Of a stretch of DNA of 64,000 nt, positions 33,685-46,612 are shown in pieces; position 1 is the stretch's first letter, and each line of letters opens with the position of its first letter. The DNA is from Maylandia zebra (Eukaryota > Chordata > Actinopteri > Cichliformes > Cichlidae). The translations under genes were made by a program, and so were the position numbers. The notes beneath the pieces are model-generated. The model did no database searches. It saw only the letters and a program-made list of their open reading frames with translations, and was not told the origin of the DNA. The stretch covers positions 40,060,370-40,124,369 of the forward strand of contig NC_135168.1 in NCBI RefSeq assembly GCF_041146795.1, written 5' to 3'.

Positions 33685-36600
33685 ATGGCTAACATCGCAG
33701 TTCAGAGGATAAAACGGGAATTCAAGGAAGTGCTTAAAAGTGAAGAGGTGGGTTGTCATGTTTGCCACTCGAAGCTGTGGCTTTAATTCTTTTCTTTCCT
33801 CTTTCCGTGACTGCGGGGGCTGAATGAGAGTGACGCGTCGCTGGCTCAGCTGTCAGACTGCTAATCACCGAACTGCTAGCTTGAGCTAGCAGCCTCGCCG
33901 ATAGTTATTAATACACCACAGCGTGGAAGATAAAGCCAAGAAATTAACTTTTGCTCCAATTTGGAAGCATGACCGCATTAAATCATCCACAACTTCTTGT
34001 TGCTAGCAGTACTCGGTAGCTTACCATGCCTTCTGTGATGGTAAAGCTAATCGGGATAGCCATAGCAAAGAGTGTAAGGTGGTGTCCGCATGTTTTATTG
34101 AAGGTGTTCTTTGCACATTTACCCTGTACAAGCTCTTCCCTATTTAGATTAGTGTGTATATCAAACCTAAATCCAAAGGATTTGCGCAACAAGTTGATCA
34201 ACTTTAGTTAACGCCTGTGGGGGGTGTTAACTTGTGCTGCATAGTCTTGTTTTATATTTGGTGGCTTAACACCTTGCGTTTTCCTTTTCTACTTAAGCCA
34301 TAACGCACATTTGGTTTTCCACCTTTCAGACTAGCAAAAACCAGATAAAGGTGGACCTGGTGGACGAAAACTTCACAGAACTTAAAGGAGAGATAGCAGG
34401 GCCACCTGACACGCCATATGAAGGTGAGGAGCTTTGGGGGACACGCTCTCGGCTCTCGTGAATACATGGTTGCATAACTTTTGTGATATTTATCATCACT
34501 GAGAAAAGGTTGATCCTGAAGTCTGCCAAACTCTTTAAATGCTTGAATTGTTCTGTATGATATCCCCATATTTTCTTCCAGGAGGTAGATATCAACTAGA
34601 AATTAAAATCCCAGAGACGTATCCATTCAATCCACCCAAGGTAGGGCTCAATGTCTCCTTCTCATACAGTATGAAATACTCTTGAAAGTATTCCCCTCAG
34701 AAGTTCTCATTTACTGTAAGAATCCAGCAATGCTTTTCTTCTGCGTTTTTCTCATCTCAGGTTCGGTTTATCACGAAGATCTGGCATCCCAATATCAGCT
34801 CAGTCACAGGTGCAATATGTCTGGACATTCTTAAAGACCAGTGGTGAGTAAATGTGCTCCAAGATTCTTGACATTCTTCATCTGTCAGACATCCATTATG
34901 AAATATTTTGTGAAATTTAAGGCCAACTGCAGGTTGCTTCTAATGCCTACATGATCAACAGTTGAAATTAGCACAAAGCTTTTGGATGGTAATTTAGGGA
35001 AAATGACTAGATATAAATAGGATTAAATAAAAGATTGTTTAATGCATTTTTTTTTTTTAGTCATAATATTTAGGCCTTCTAAGAAAACTTGCAAGTGTCA
35101 GAGGCCACGGTGTATAGGTACTATGAATAGTGGTTGCTTTAAAAACTGCGTGCATGTCATTTCAGGGCGGCAGCTATGACACTGAGGACAGTTCTCTTGT
35201 CATTACAAGCCTTACTGGCAGCCGCAGAACCAGATGATCCACAGGATGCTGTGGTAGCTAATCAGGTGGGTGTGTATTTATGTTTTCACTTCTTTTCCTG
35301 CTTGAACATGATGCATCTCTACTAGCAATTGTTACTAAATATGTATTCACATGTATACCATACTACAGACGTGCCTCATAGTGACTAACAGTACTACAGT
35401 ATTGCTGTAATTTGGCTGATATATATGCAGTATGTTATTTATACTGAAAATTGAAAAAATGTGGGGTCATTGTGTAATTTTGTAGCTTTCTATTTAACTA
35501 TTTAGCTACGTACTTTGAGGCCTGGTTGATTCTGCACCTTCTGATCACTTGCAGTGGAGAGTGTGTTCAGAATATATCAGTTTTGTTTTTAGCCACTTGT
35601 GTTAGCTTTACAGTTTGAAGCCCTGGATTCTTCCCTCAAAGACACAGTTTGGTGTTTTCTTACTGGTTGAGCAATGTTCAGTGGTATACCAATACTGCAT
35701 GTAGGTTTAGTTTCTTTTTTGGTTGTCATAGTAAATAAAGTTTGCTACCAAAAACAGAGTATTATAAAACATGATCATTTTGGGAATACAGTCAAAATTT
35801 TAAGAAGAAATGAAATTGTATCCAGAAAAAGTCAAAATGTGCAGATTTCTTTTTGTTTATGTGCTGAAATAAAATTTTGTGTAACTGATTCTGTAATATG
35901 ATTTCACTAACTCTCTAATCCACCTTGTAGAGGGTATAGCAGCCATGCTCTAATCTCCACATATAGGCTTTGTTTTTTCTCAAAATGGTATTTTCTTAAT
36001 GTGGCCCTAATACTCTGTAATTTACTGGGATTTTTTAGAGAAAAGGAGGGGAAAAAAGGCCTCCCAAGCCCTTGGACTTTACATTATTTTGGCTTTGTAT
36101 CAAATACTTTTATTCTTCCCATACACGGAAAATAGCAGCCAAACCCTGTAAAACTTGGCAGTTGATCCCTTCAAAGTTGATCGCAGTTATTTTTTAAGTG
36201 TAGGAAATGCATTATCCTGCGATCCTGTGAGAGGTTAGTGGGCAGTGTCTTGTCTTTTTATTTTAAAAGATTTCATTTTCTAGTAATCAGTGTAGCAATG
36301 GCATCCAGCCTATAATCTTTGGAAGGTATGTTCCTTCACCAGCTATTCCAGTTTTATAGTTAATAGCTTTTCTAGTTAACAAATGCAATCCTACTCTGAG
36401 CACATTACTAAACCTACTGTTACTAATCACTTGTACAGTTAATTTATCCTTTGGTGAACAAAATGCACTCCAATGAGAAACAAAGTAATGAAATGAGGTT
36501 AAATAAGAGGAGTGGTATAAACGTTTTTGATATGTATATCACAACAGTGAGTTTTTCTTTTTTAAGTTTACACTAAAAAGCGTTTCAAAGTTGATCGTCT

Positions 36601-38237
36601 CTTATAGTACACCAGTTTCAATGGCAAAGATTAATTTCTGTGATGTACAGTAACGGAAGTATCAGTTCCCTGAAATTGTTTATGACTAAAGAAAACTTCT
36701 AAAGTGCATCTGGGTAAACTTTAAAGAATCATATTACCATGTGGGATAGGTGACTCGTCAAAGCGCGTTAAAGGGATATGAATGCGCTCCCTATATGTAT
36801 TTTATTACCCGACCCATCTACCAGCCACAATTGCATCAAACGATTTCAATAATAATCATGTTTTAACATTCACCAGACGTGAAGTTTGTGGTCTTGTTTT
36901 GTTTTTTGTTTTTTTTTTCGATTTTATTCATGAGATTAGAATTATTGTATTGCTTGAAAAAAGCGTGACATACTGCGCTGCTTCATCATGACTACATTCC
37001 TGCCTCCTTCACCTTTGCACTGTGGTGCATACTTGAATGCTTCTATTTTGATAGAGGTGCTTAACCTTCAATTTTGAGGAAGTGGAACTGGCAGAGAAAG
37101 AAGTCTAGTAAGCAGAGCTGATGGCAAATGATTATGCTGGTGGCCCTGGGAGACATAACTTGGTGATTGTCAGTACACACACCTAAAAGGACAAGCATCC
37201 TGATCATACTTCTGCTAACCTAAATCGACTTTAGAAACTGAAACTTCATAGCTAGGGACCTGGCTCTCCTCACCAGCAACAATCCTCTACATGTTAGTTG
37301 GATTAGCTTCAAAGAGAAGTTGTTTTCTTGCTGTTTGAGGTAAATGCTGAAAATGCATTTTTGCAAGTATTGATACAGATCCTCTAGAGAGCAAGAGATA
37401 AATGTCCTCACCATTGTTGGGTATTACCAAAAGTTTCCAATCCCCCCCCCCCCCCCCCCCCACCCCCCCCCACCCCAAAAAAGAAAGAAAAGAAATTGTA
37501 TTAACAGGAACCTGCGTCTAATGTCTTATTCACTTAGCAGCTTCGTTGTTAATAGTTTATAGTGATGAGAAATCTACACTCTAAATTTCAGCTGAATAAT
37601 GCCTACACAGCATGGAAACGGAGCGCTTGGCAGAATTGGCTACCTGGCAAAGTACAGCTCTACCACTTCCTCTGGCCCTGAATTATCATGTTAGTAATTT
37701 GTTGTGTACAGAAGAGTGACTATAGCACTTGCCCCAAAATATATGTTAATTGTGACACTGAATATTTAATTTCTTAACACAATGCCAACATGGTGCTTTT
37801 TAAATGTTTCAAATCTAAATAATTCTTCTCTTGGCATTGATGACCTATATACAAGAGTTTCTGTTATGGAGGGTGGTGTGCATTATTTTAATTCAAATGT
37901 AAAGCTGTTTTTTCCATTTGTTTTTACCGCGCAGTACAAGCAGAATCCAGAGATGTTTAAACAGACAGCGAGACTCTGGTCTCACGTCTACGCAGGCGCT
38001 CCCGTCTCCAGTCCGGAGTACACACGCAAAATAGACAAACTCTGTGCCATGGGCTTTGAAAAAGTAAGCGTCTCGAAATCTTGTCTCTCCTGCTTTGAAT
38101 CGCGATGTGAAACTCTCGCAGAATAAATCAGCATGTGTGACTGGTTTTGTTTTCCTCCGCAGAATGCAGTAATAGTGGCATTGTCGTCGAAATCCTGGGA
38201 TGTGGAGACGGCGACAGAGCTGCTGCTCAGTAACTGA
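33685..38237 (+). CDS. ube2k: Ubiquitin-conjugating enzyme E2 K
   Basis: Seven coding exons: 33685-33747, 34330-34423, 34582-34640, 34761-34843, 35166-35265, 37935-38063, 38163-38237. All have GT-AG borders and join in frame to 200 aa, the family's exact length. Residues 1-150 form the UBC fold with HPN (81-83), the catalytic Cys92 in [12 protein letters not shown], and [10 protein letters not shown]. The C-terminal UBA domain (about 160-200, [25 protein letters not shown]) binds ubiquitin. The enzyme makes Lys48-linked chains, and the UBA is particular to this E2. Compared with human I see only conservative changes (such as GFEKN for GFDRN). ATG context GAGCCATGG is strong. Intron 5 is long (2.7 kb) and holds the poly(C) tract. 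Two fish paralogues (a/b) exist; which one this is cannot be told here. Confidence 0.96.
37441..37476. repeat. Poly(C) tract in ube2k intron 5
   Basis: About 20 C, then A, then about 10 C, A, and four C. The minus strand is a long G run able to form quadruplexes, and the plus strand an i-motif. It is a likely sequencing and assembly weak spot; the exact length should not be trusted. Confidence 0.95.
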
Positions 38238-38910
38238 GTACTTCTGGCACCTCCTTCATCTTCCACTTAATCCCAATCTCTCCTTCCTACCAAACACATC
38301 CTCTCTCTCTCTCTCTCTCGAATTCCCACTGTCTGAAGGCGTCTCTTCCCTTAATGTACCCTCTGTTTTAAAGTGGACTCCTCACATCTACACTCGCCCT
38401 CTTCTCCAGCCCCACCTTTATCCCCTCTGTGTTTCATCTCTCATCTGCACACGTCACCATCTGCTGTACAACACTCCAATCAGCCGCTCTGTGAGCTCTT
38501 ATCTCTGGTTTCTGAATTCATTCAACATTCCACTCAGAGCTACAATCAGAAATTCAATCACACCTCACCACCTTTGAAGCAAATGCCAGACTTAAGACCC
38601 CGCCCACATCCGCCAATCTCCCAGCTCTTACTGGCTCTGTGCAAGAAGCAGCTGACAGCAGCTTATCCTTGCCTATGCAGTGCATTTTACTTTAATTTGT
38701 GAAAACTTTGGTGGGAGAGAGTCAAGCCATTTAGGGGAGGGGCTCTTTTGGACCTGGTCCTGATTTAACGCACTTTTGGGCTGTTTTTTCTGGACAAGGA
38801 TTAAGCTGAGATTTTGAACTTTTCAATTGGAGACTCAGTCAAAACTTTCTTGCACTGTTTCCAAACCATACCTTAATCCCTTCACTATCCCAAAATAAAA
38901 ACTTAGTAAT
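38238..38910 (+). other. ube2k 3' UTR
   Basis: Runs from the stop codon to the first good poly(A) signal, AATAAA at 38894-38899. It contains a (CT)n run (38293-38318). The end is inferred from the signal only. Confidence 0.5.
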
Positions 38911-41520
38911 GTTGGCGTCATTTCTAACAGCATAGATTGCTGAACAGAGAATTTATAATTTTAGGTGTAATATTAGGATTTTGAGAATAAGTTACTGGAA
39001 GTATCTAATTACAATCCTAGACATATTTGTTATATTGTGGGAGTTTTCAGGGCAATAACAGTGCTTTAATTGGACATAAAATTGAGGGGAAAGTCACAAA
39101 ATGCAACAAAGTAAATGCAGAATGCGTGCATCAGCTTATTCCGTGTTCTAGAAATCAGTTCATCAAGTGTCAAAAGGTGTTCACACAGTAGCCATATTCA
39201 TTTTCATGCCATGTTTCACCCTCTTAAGCTGTTGGCAATTGACCCAAAATCCAGGCAATCTTCAGTTACTGTCCTCACAACCTGTTCTTCACTTGGCTTA
39301 CTTCCTTTCTTCCTTTACCCCCACATTTTTTTTTTTTTTTTTTAAGAAAAAAATCGTGTTTTATTTGGATATGACTTCTACAGGAATACATTTTGATTCT
39401 TGTTTTTAAACGGAGAGAAAATAAACGCATTCAGCAGTAACACAACCTGTCACAAGTCTGGATAAAAAAAAAAATGGTTCAAAATGATAGAAAAATATAG
39501 CATCAACCTACCTAGGCCAACAGATAAAATGTCAATGATTCATCTGTAAATAAAATATTGAAGTCTGTGTAAATTAATCCACCCTCTGTCCTTTCTGTGT
39601 TGCCTCTCTCACGCACACCACTTGACAGTAATGTGAAGTTCAGTTTTAATGGATTTTTTTCAATCATTTGTGGCATTTTGAACATTTCTTTTGCTTTGTG
39701 TGAATTTGAATAAAAACTAGACTGAGCCACTAAAATTGCTATACTAATGTCATATAATAGAAATGTAATTACAGGGATTCAAGTTCCATACTGAAATTCA
39801 ATTTTCAGTGTTTTGGGCATTAGTATTATAGATCATTTGTCCTTGCTCAAGAAGGTAAATTTTCTGTGCAGTCAGATCTTCAACGAGCAAAAGGATGCCG
39901 GAATTCTGATAATATTCAGAGCCTCTTTTTCATAGTGCAGATAACAGGTGGCCTGCTTGGTACCATGTTGTGCCATGTTGAACCTATCCAAGAAACCCTG
40001 GCAGTAATCTGAGGGCTGTTTCAGCCTGCACATTTGCACCACAAAGACAAGAAAAAAGCAACCTCTGATATTTGTATTGTAATCCAAAGGGGATATTGTA
40101 GATTTAACTGTACAGCCTTCACTGCACAGTAAACCAGCCTCAGGCATCCTAAATAGCCAAAGCTCATTTTCTATCCTTTCATTAAAAGCTGACGTGTCTC
40201 TCGCATCTACCATCTGGAACTTTTTATAACATCCCCTAATCGACGGAGCCGCTCTAATCTGAATACGTGACACCGAAATAGTATGCTTCCTGGCTCAGGT
40301 AATGGCACTGAGATAATCATTGTGTTATTAAAATGACACAAAATAAAGTAACTCGCTGCCTTATTAAAGTCCTGAAGGGTTCAAAGCAGCTGATTTCACC
40401 GCAGCTGCGTCACTTTCTGTCAGTCGTTCTGCCATAGATGATGATCGGTGTAATATTCAGGTGCATGGGAAGCAAAAGGCCTTATTAAATATTTTATCAT
40501 GGCAAAACTAAAGCGCACAGCTTTTAACATCCTGACGCGGCGTTTCAGCGAGTTAAGAGTAGTGTTTCCACTGTGAGCATGTACTTTCAGCAGAAACTGC
40601 AGGGGTTTCTTTTCGTGGTGTATAAAAGCCCTGTGCTGTGCTTTGTGTGGCTGCCATCTTTCTGGAAAAGGGCCATATTGCATCAAATTCCAATAAGACA
40701 TTACCAGTGTGATATATGAAGCTAAAGGAAATCCCTCAGCTGTAAAGTGAAAGGTGACACTTTGTTAATTGTGGGGAATAGATGCACACTAACAGCACCC
40801 CAATCACAAGCATTTCAGGAGTGTTATAATAAACATATTTTTCTCTAATTAATGATGAAAAATGTATTTTTATATTTGTATTGTAAATAATTGTTTAAAT
40901 TAAAATGAGTATGCCTTTCCTATTTAAAAGCCTGGGCCTTACAAAACCTGCTACTTTAGGTTCTACTTTAGCTGATATGAAATGTTCATTTTTTATGAAG
41001 TCGATTCCAGTTGAAAAAATGCTACTTCTCACTTTTTCATCATGCCTTTCATTAATTTCAATGATTTGCTGCCAATCTGTACTTTGCTTGATTGAATGAT
41101 AGATTTACAATCCCCTGAATTTCAAATTCCCATCTTTCCTCCGTTGACATAACAGCAGCATGTTGCAGGAGCAGACCAGTACCCCACCTGACTTCACAGG
41201 CGAATAGCCCCTTGTGTGGCGAGGCGATGATTCGTGGGCATCCTGTTTCTCTTGATCTGCTGCTGCTATGTGATAGCTGGAGTTTTATTCCGTGTCTCAG
41301 TCAGCAGACATGCTGCCTCCCCTGCCAAACATTAGGAGCTGGCCTTACAGCAAAGACGGCCAGAGGAAACAGCTCGCTGCTATCTGCATCTGAGTTCAAC
41401 TGGGGTTGAATGCTCATCATGTAGATCTTGAGGAATGAAACCAAGAACTGTTAGATTACTTGTCGAGGCCACCTTTAATTTCTTCTTTGGAGTTATTAGT
41501 TACCAAGAGGCTTGCTAGCA
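38911..41520. other. Intergenic region between ube2k and chrna9
   Basis: No coding exon is recognised, and there is no trace of PDS5A, N4BP2 or RHOH, which separate these genes in human. A poly(T) run lies at 39328-39344. A moderately complex, non-repetitive stretch at 40250-40700 includes two CAGCTG E-boxes (40387-40392 and 40402-40407) and could be regulatory. Confidence 0.45.
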
Positions 41521-44500
41521 ATGTTCCCAATAATCTTTCTGGTGATGCTGCTTCCCAAAGGTGAGTCAAACTTAAGCCTGTCTTCCTTTGGGGAAAAAAA
41601 GAGACCTCTCCATTTTGCTTTTAATTCATTAGACTAGATTATATCATTTAACTCAGGTTTACATTATTTTTCATAACTGTATAAAGTCACAAATGCTTGC
41701 ACTTTTACCACCTATAATAGTTTAAAATATTTTCTTCACGTGGCCTTAAAATGTATTGTTTTAACAAATGGCAAGAAAAAGTAAACCAATCATTTGTGAC
41801 TAGAAGGAGCTAATTTAACCTCCTGCATGTTGACAGATGACCACTTGTGTCTCCTCTCAGTGATTCACTCTGCTCAGGGTCACTATGCCCAGAAACTCCT
41901 GAATGATTTGATGGAGAACTACTCCAGTGCCCTGCGGCCTGTGGATGACACAGACAGAGCCCTCAACGTCACCCTGCAGGTCACCCTCTCTCAAATCAAA
42001 GACATGGTGCGTGCTCTCTCATCAGCAAGTCTTGGTTCGTGTGCGACGCATTCTGGTTAAAGGCGAGTTATAAATGGAAGAGGTTAATTATGTCCACGAC
42101 TAAAATTAAACACCTCACTGAGAGTCATAGCATTTCTTTTAAATAGTCTAGCTGCAGAAACGTAAAAATACACTTTCTGTTTTAGCGGTTAAGGTGATTT
42201 ATGCACACAAACGGGGCATCAGCATCTGATTTATGTATGTTGAATAATATGTGGTAATCACGAATAGCGTGTTCTGCTTACAGCATTACTGTGCAGTCAA
42301 TAGTTGGCATATAATGTATTGGCCAATACATTAGCCACACTGCAGTAAAACTGACATCGATTTAGCAGAAAACATGCAAATGCGAAGAACTGAGTTTTTT
42401 AACTTGACACTGAGCCCAGCATGAAGGAAAACATGGAGGTGAACAGACCTTTTATTCTTAACGTTGTCCATGACCTCCTATTGTACAAATCGACCGGCTG
42501 GTGGCTTACACGGCTGGGTCAGGTTCCCGTTTGGGTTCAGTGCTGCGTCACTCACTCCACAGTGAATTAGCAATTCACTGTGGAGTGAGTGTGGGTTTGG
42601 GCGTGCGTAGTTGAAGACACAAAACCAGCTGCTGAATGTAATGTTTCCATATAATATCTGGGCATTTGTTGTCGTCACTCTGTCATACTTTGGAAGAAAC
42701 GGATGCGAGCCAGACAGCAAATGAGTGTGTGTGCACCCTGGAGTGTCCTGTTACCAAAGCGGTTATGTGTTCCCCCAACCTCCTGTACTGTGCTCATCCA
42801 CCTGATATTGACAGACGGGTCTGGATTTCAGCCACTGTGAGGCTTTGTGTTTGTCCACCTGGTGTTGATGAGCAGTGAACCGAGAAGATCAAGAGGGATT
42901 TTTTTCTTACTGTCTGTTGTGTGTAGATATACAGTTATAAGACACAGTAACTGAGGCATGTGCAGAAAGTCATAACCTCTTATAGACCTTAAAAGTTTTT
43001 AGCAGTTGTGGATTTGACATTGGGAGTCTAGTGTTAACTGGTAACTGTAACCACTCATCAACAATTAGTTCTTCTAAGCATCCGAGTGAAGATGCTGAGA
43101 GAAATTCAAAGTTATCAAAGGTATCTTTGATGGAAAAATAGAGGAAGTATTTAATGTTAGGCTTTGGGTTATATGACAGCAATATGCACACGCTGCAAGA
43201 GTCAAAAATATAAAACTAAAATAAGGCCATATCCTGTCAGAGGACGGTAACCATAAACAGGCCTCAAAACTCACCACAAACTACTAAAGGAAAAACAAGC
43301 TGTAGCTGGTGTTTTTCACAACTGCCATGACATGACCATCAGTGGTCATGTCATTCTTGCAGATTGCAAGCATGCACTATGTCACATGGTCTAAAAATAT
43401 CCCAGAGCTCTAAGCAATGTGGAACTATAATAGAGAATTTCTAAATGAAGAAGCTGGCAATAAAGTTTCTGCAAGGTGTGATATACGTCAATGAGGCAAA
43501 TACCACAGTTCCTCTTTTTTCTGTCAGTTTCTTATTATTTTCATGTAGTATAAATTATAAATTGAAATGATCAGTGCAATAACATTTAATTTAGCATTAT
43601 GAGCTGCAGGGATCATTGTGTGTGTGTGTGTGTTTTTTTTAATATCTTCACACTTAAAGTAATCAAAAACAAATTCTCCCAGAGGCACCAAAACGGTTGC
43701 ATGCTAGTTTGTGTTTGCATACATTTGCAGGTCCTTTTTTGTGACTAGTATGACTGTGACCGTAGGATGAAAGGAACCAGGTGCTGATTGCCTACCTGTG
43801 GATTAGGCAGACGTGGCATGACGCTTACCTGAAGTGGAATAAGGAGGATTATGATGGACTGGATGTGATCCACATCCCTAGCAGCCTGGTGTGGAGGCCT
43901 GACCTCGTCCTGTATAATAAGTATGCTCACATAGATGAATTTTCCAGGAATGCAGAATGTGGACAAATCTTCTTGCTGCCATTAATGTCTCTTATATTAT
44001 AATTCAATATAACGTTTATTCACAATGTTTAAAGACTACATGGTTATCTTTAAAGACTACTTGTGAGATTATAAATACTAGCAATTAGCAACAGAAGACG
44101 CTGAATCTGACCACTGTTTAACCAAATCACACACATGACTTGCCAGTTAGTCTCAACTTGTTTTCCTCCTCTAGAGCTGATGATGATTTCTCTGGGCCCA
44201 TGGACACCAACGTGAGGCTGCGCTACAATGGGGAGATAACCTGGGATGCTCCTGCCATCACCAAAAGCTCCTGCGTGGTGGACGTCTCCTACTTCCCCTT
44301 TGACAGCCAGGAGTGTAACCTCACCTTTGGTTCCTGGACTTACAATGGCAACCAGGTCTGGAGAAATACTGCCCATCTACCATACCTTGTTTAACAAAAT
44401 GTAGATGGAACAACATGCTGTGGAGGATAAACCCATATTGAGTCTGTGTAGCTTACATTTCCTTTCAGGATAGTGGCAATCTGGGTCACCTAAATTTACC

Positions 44501-46612
44501 AGGCCACTTAAAATGGTTAAATAACACAAGACCCAGCTCTTGCTGTGACTCTGGCCTCTGTGTTAGATCAGAGAGTAACTGAGATTGACCTTTTTGACAT
44601 GTAGATCAGGTACACATTGCTCATTGTATTTGTCATCATACATCTGTGTATACGTACACATAACGTTTTTCTCAGTAAATGTGTCCCTCCCCTCTATTTC
44701 CAGGTAGACATCATTATGGGCATGGACAGCGGTGACCTGTCAGACTTTGTGGAAAATGTTGAGTGGGAGTGCCGTGGAATGCCGGCCACCAAGAATGTCA
44801 TAATGTATGGTTGTTGCTCTGACCCGTATCCAGACATCACCTATACAGTACTCCTGCAGCGTCGCTCTTCCTTTTACATCTTCAACCTCCTCCTCCCCTG
44901 CTTCCTCATCTCCTTCTTGGCCCCTCTGGGCTTCTATCTGCCTGCAGACTCTGGGGAAAAGGTTTCCCTGGGGGTGACAGTTCTTCTAGCTTTAACGGTG
45001 TTCCAGCTCATGGTGGCTGAGAGCATGCCGCCCTCAGAAAGTGTGCCTCTCATAGGTAAGAAGGTTTTGGTTTTTTTTAGAAATATATTTAATAACTTGT
45101 TTTTGTTGCATGGTTTATGTTTCTGTCACTCTATTATTAAAAAAAATATACCAGAAATCGTACAGGCATGCATAATTAACAACACTAAATTGTAAGTGTT
45201 GTTGCCATTGCACATTGCACTTTTTTCGATGGAATATCTAGGTTGTTTTATCAGGCTTATATTATATTATAGTATTTTTTTAATGAGTGTACGTGATGTG
45301 TTGGTTGTATGTTTGTTGTTTGTTTTGACATACTGCGAATCAATTTCCCATCAGGGACAATAAAGTTACCATTGACCATTGACCATGGTCCAAAAATGAC
45401 CTATGATCTAGTGATGCATTGGTATGTTTTTAGTTTTCAAATTAAAGGTACCCTTAGGAATTTTACTGTTAAAACTTGGGCCATATTTATCTATGTAGCA
45501 ATGTAGCATAGCACAAGGTTACACCTTTAAGGGTCACAGGGGCAGACACTGAATGAGAGGCAGGTGTACATGCTGGAGAAGATGACATTCCATATGTTAC
45601 AGGACGAACATGTCCAAATATTTATAGCACACCCTATAATCTGACCTGGAGTTGGAAATTTTTAAATGTGAACAAAAAGTATTTGCTCGTCTGCTTTCAT
45701 ATGCATATGAACTTGAGTGACATCCCAATGCTAATCCATAGGGTTTAATAATGATGTCGGGCCACCTTCTAGTACCTACAGTGTGTTAATGGTCATGGAC
45801 TTGTCTTCCATCTGTTTTTTGTTCCTTCCTGTTACACAGGGAAGTACTATATCGCCACTATGACAATGGTCACAGCCTCCACATCTCTCACCATCTTCAT
45901 CATGAACATTCACTTCTGTGGTGTGGAGGCCAAACCAGTTCCACACTGGGCAAAAGTCCTCATCATTGACTACATGTCAAAGATTTGTTTTGTTTATGAA
46001 GTGGGTGAGAACTGTGCCTCTGCCTCGTCTTCGTCTTCTCGCTCCACCCAGGATGAAGTCCGTCACCAGCAGTTCAACACTCACATTCATTCAAATGGTA
46101 AACCTGGTAGGCAAAGTAGCCGAGAGGACCGGCATAGCGACAAGTATCCCAGATCCCAGAGCTCCAAGCTGCAGCAATATCCAAGAGTTCAGCACCACAT
46201 CACCAGAGATGAGAGCGCCCACATATCTACTTTTGAACCCGGAAAGTATGAAAGCTCTAATGGTAAAATTCAGATAAACGACTACTATAAAGAAGACCAT
46301 AAGGTGCTGTATTGTTCTGAGGACCAGAAGATTCCCTGCTGCCCTGAGGATAAAAAGCCTCTACCTCAGGGTCCCACTGTAACCTTTGGCCCCTGTGTCT
46401 TCTGCACCCATGGCAGTGGCTTCGCTGGTATGGACACTAAGCTAGTGCGCAATGTTGAGTACATAGCAAACTGTTTTAGAGAGCAGAGAGCCACGTGCGC
46501 CAAGGGGGCAGAATGGAAAAAGATAGCTAAGGTCATGGACAGATTCTTCATGTGGATTTTCTTTATCATGGTTTTCCTCATGAGCATCCTCATCATCGGT
46601 AAGGCACCATGA
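41521..46612 (+). CDS. chrna9: Nicotinic acetylcholine receptor subunit alpha-9
   Basis: Six coding exons: 41521-41560, 41861-42006, 43766-43920, 44175-44355, 44704-45055, 45840-46612. Phases join to 548 aa. The signal peptide is followed by a ligand-binding domain with WRPDLVLYN, the Cys loop [15 protein letters not shown] and the vicinal cysteines [10 protein letters not shown] that mark an alpha subunit. M1 is [21 protein letters not shown]2 [21 protein letters not shown]3 in [20 protein letters not shown], and M4 [15 protein letters not shown]. Alpha-9 (with alpha-10) forms the Ca2+-permeable efferent receptor of hair cells. Synteny with ube2k and nsun7 and the sequence ([15 protein letters not shown]) favour alpha-9 over alpha-10. 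The M3-M4 loop is clearly longer than in the 479-aa human protein and contains Ser-rich and Cys-rich patches ([27 protein letters not shown]). The exon 4 donor is GTCTGG, weak but phase-correct. Confidence 0.94.
42550..42590. repeat. Perfect 19-bp hairpin with 3-nt loop in chrna9 intron 2
   Basis: ACTCACTCCACAGTGAATT, AGC, then its exact complement. All 19 pairs match. It is the cleanest foldback in the window and has no transposon-like ends around it. Confidence 0.9.
45190..45387 (+). mobile_element. LINE 3' end in chrna9 intron 5
   Basis: It ends TGCGAATCAATTTCCCATCA, GGGACAATAAAGTTACC and a short (ATTGACC)n tail (45371-45387). This is the standard 3' terminus of fish CR1/L2/Rex1-like LINEs. 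Only the 3' UTR is present; the 5' limit is approximate. Confidence 0.6.

Noticed and set aside
41521-46612. chrna10 instead of chrna9
   Set aside because: Order between ube2k and nsun7 matches the CHRNA9 locus and the ligand-binding domain reads closer to alpha-9; alpha-10 remains a minor possibility.
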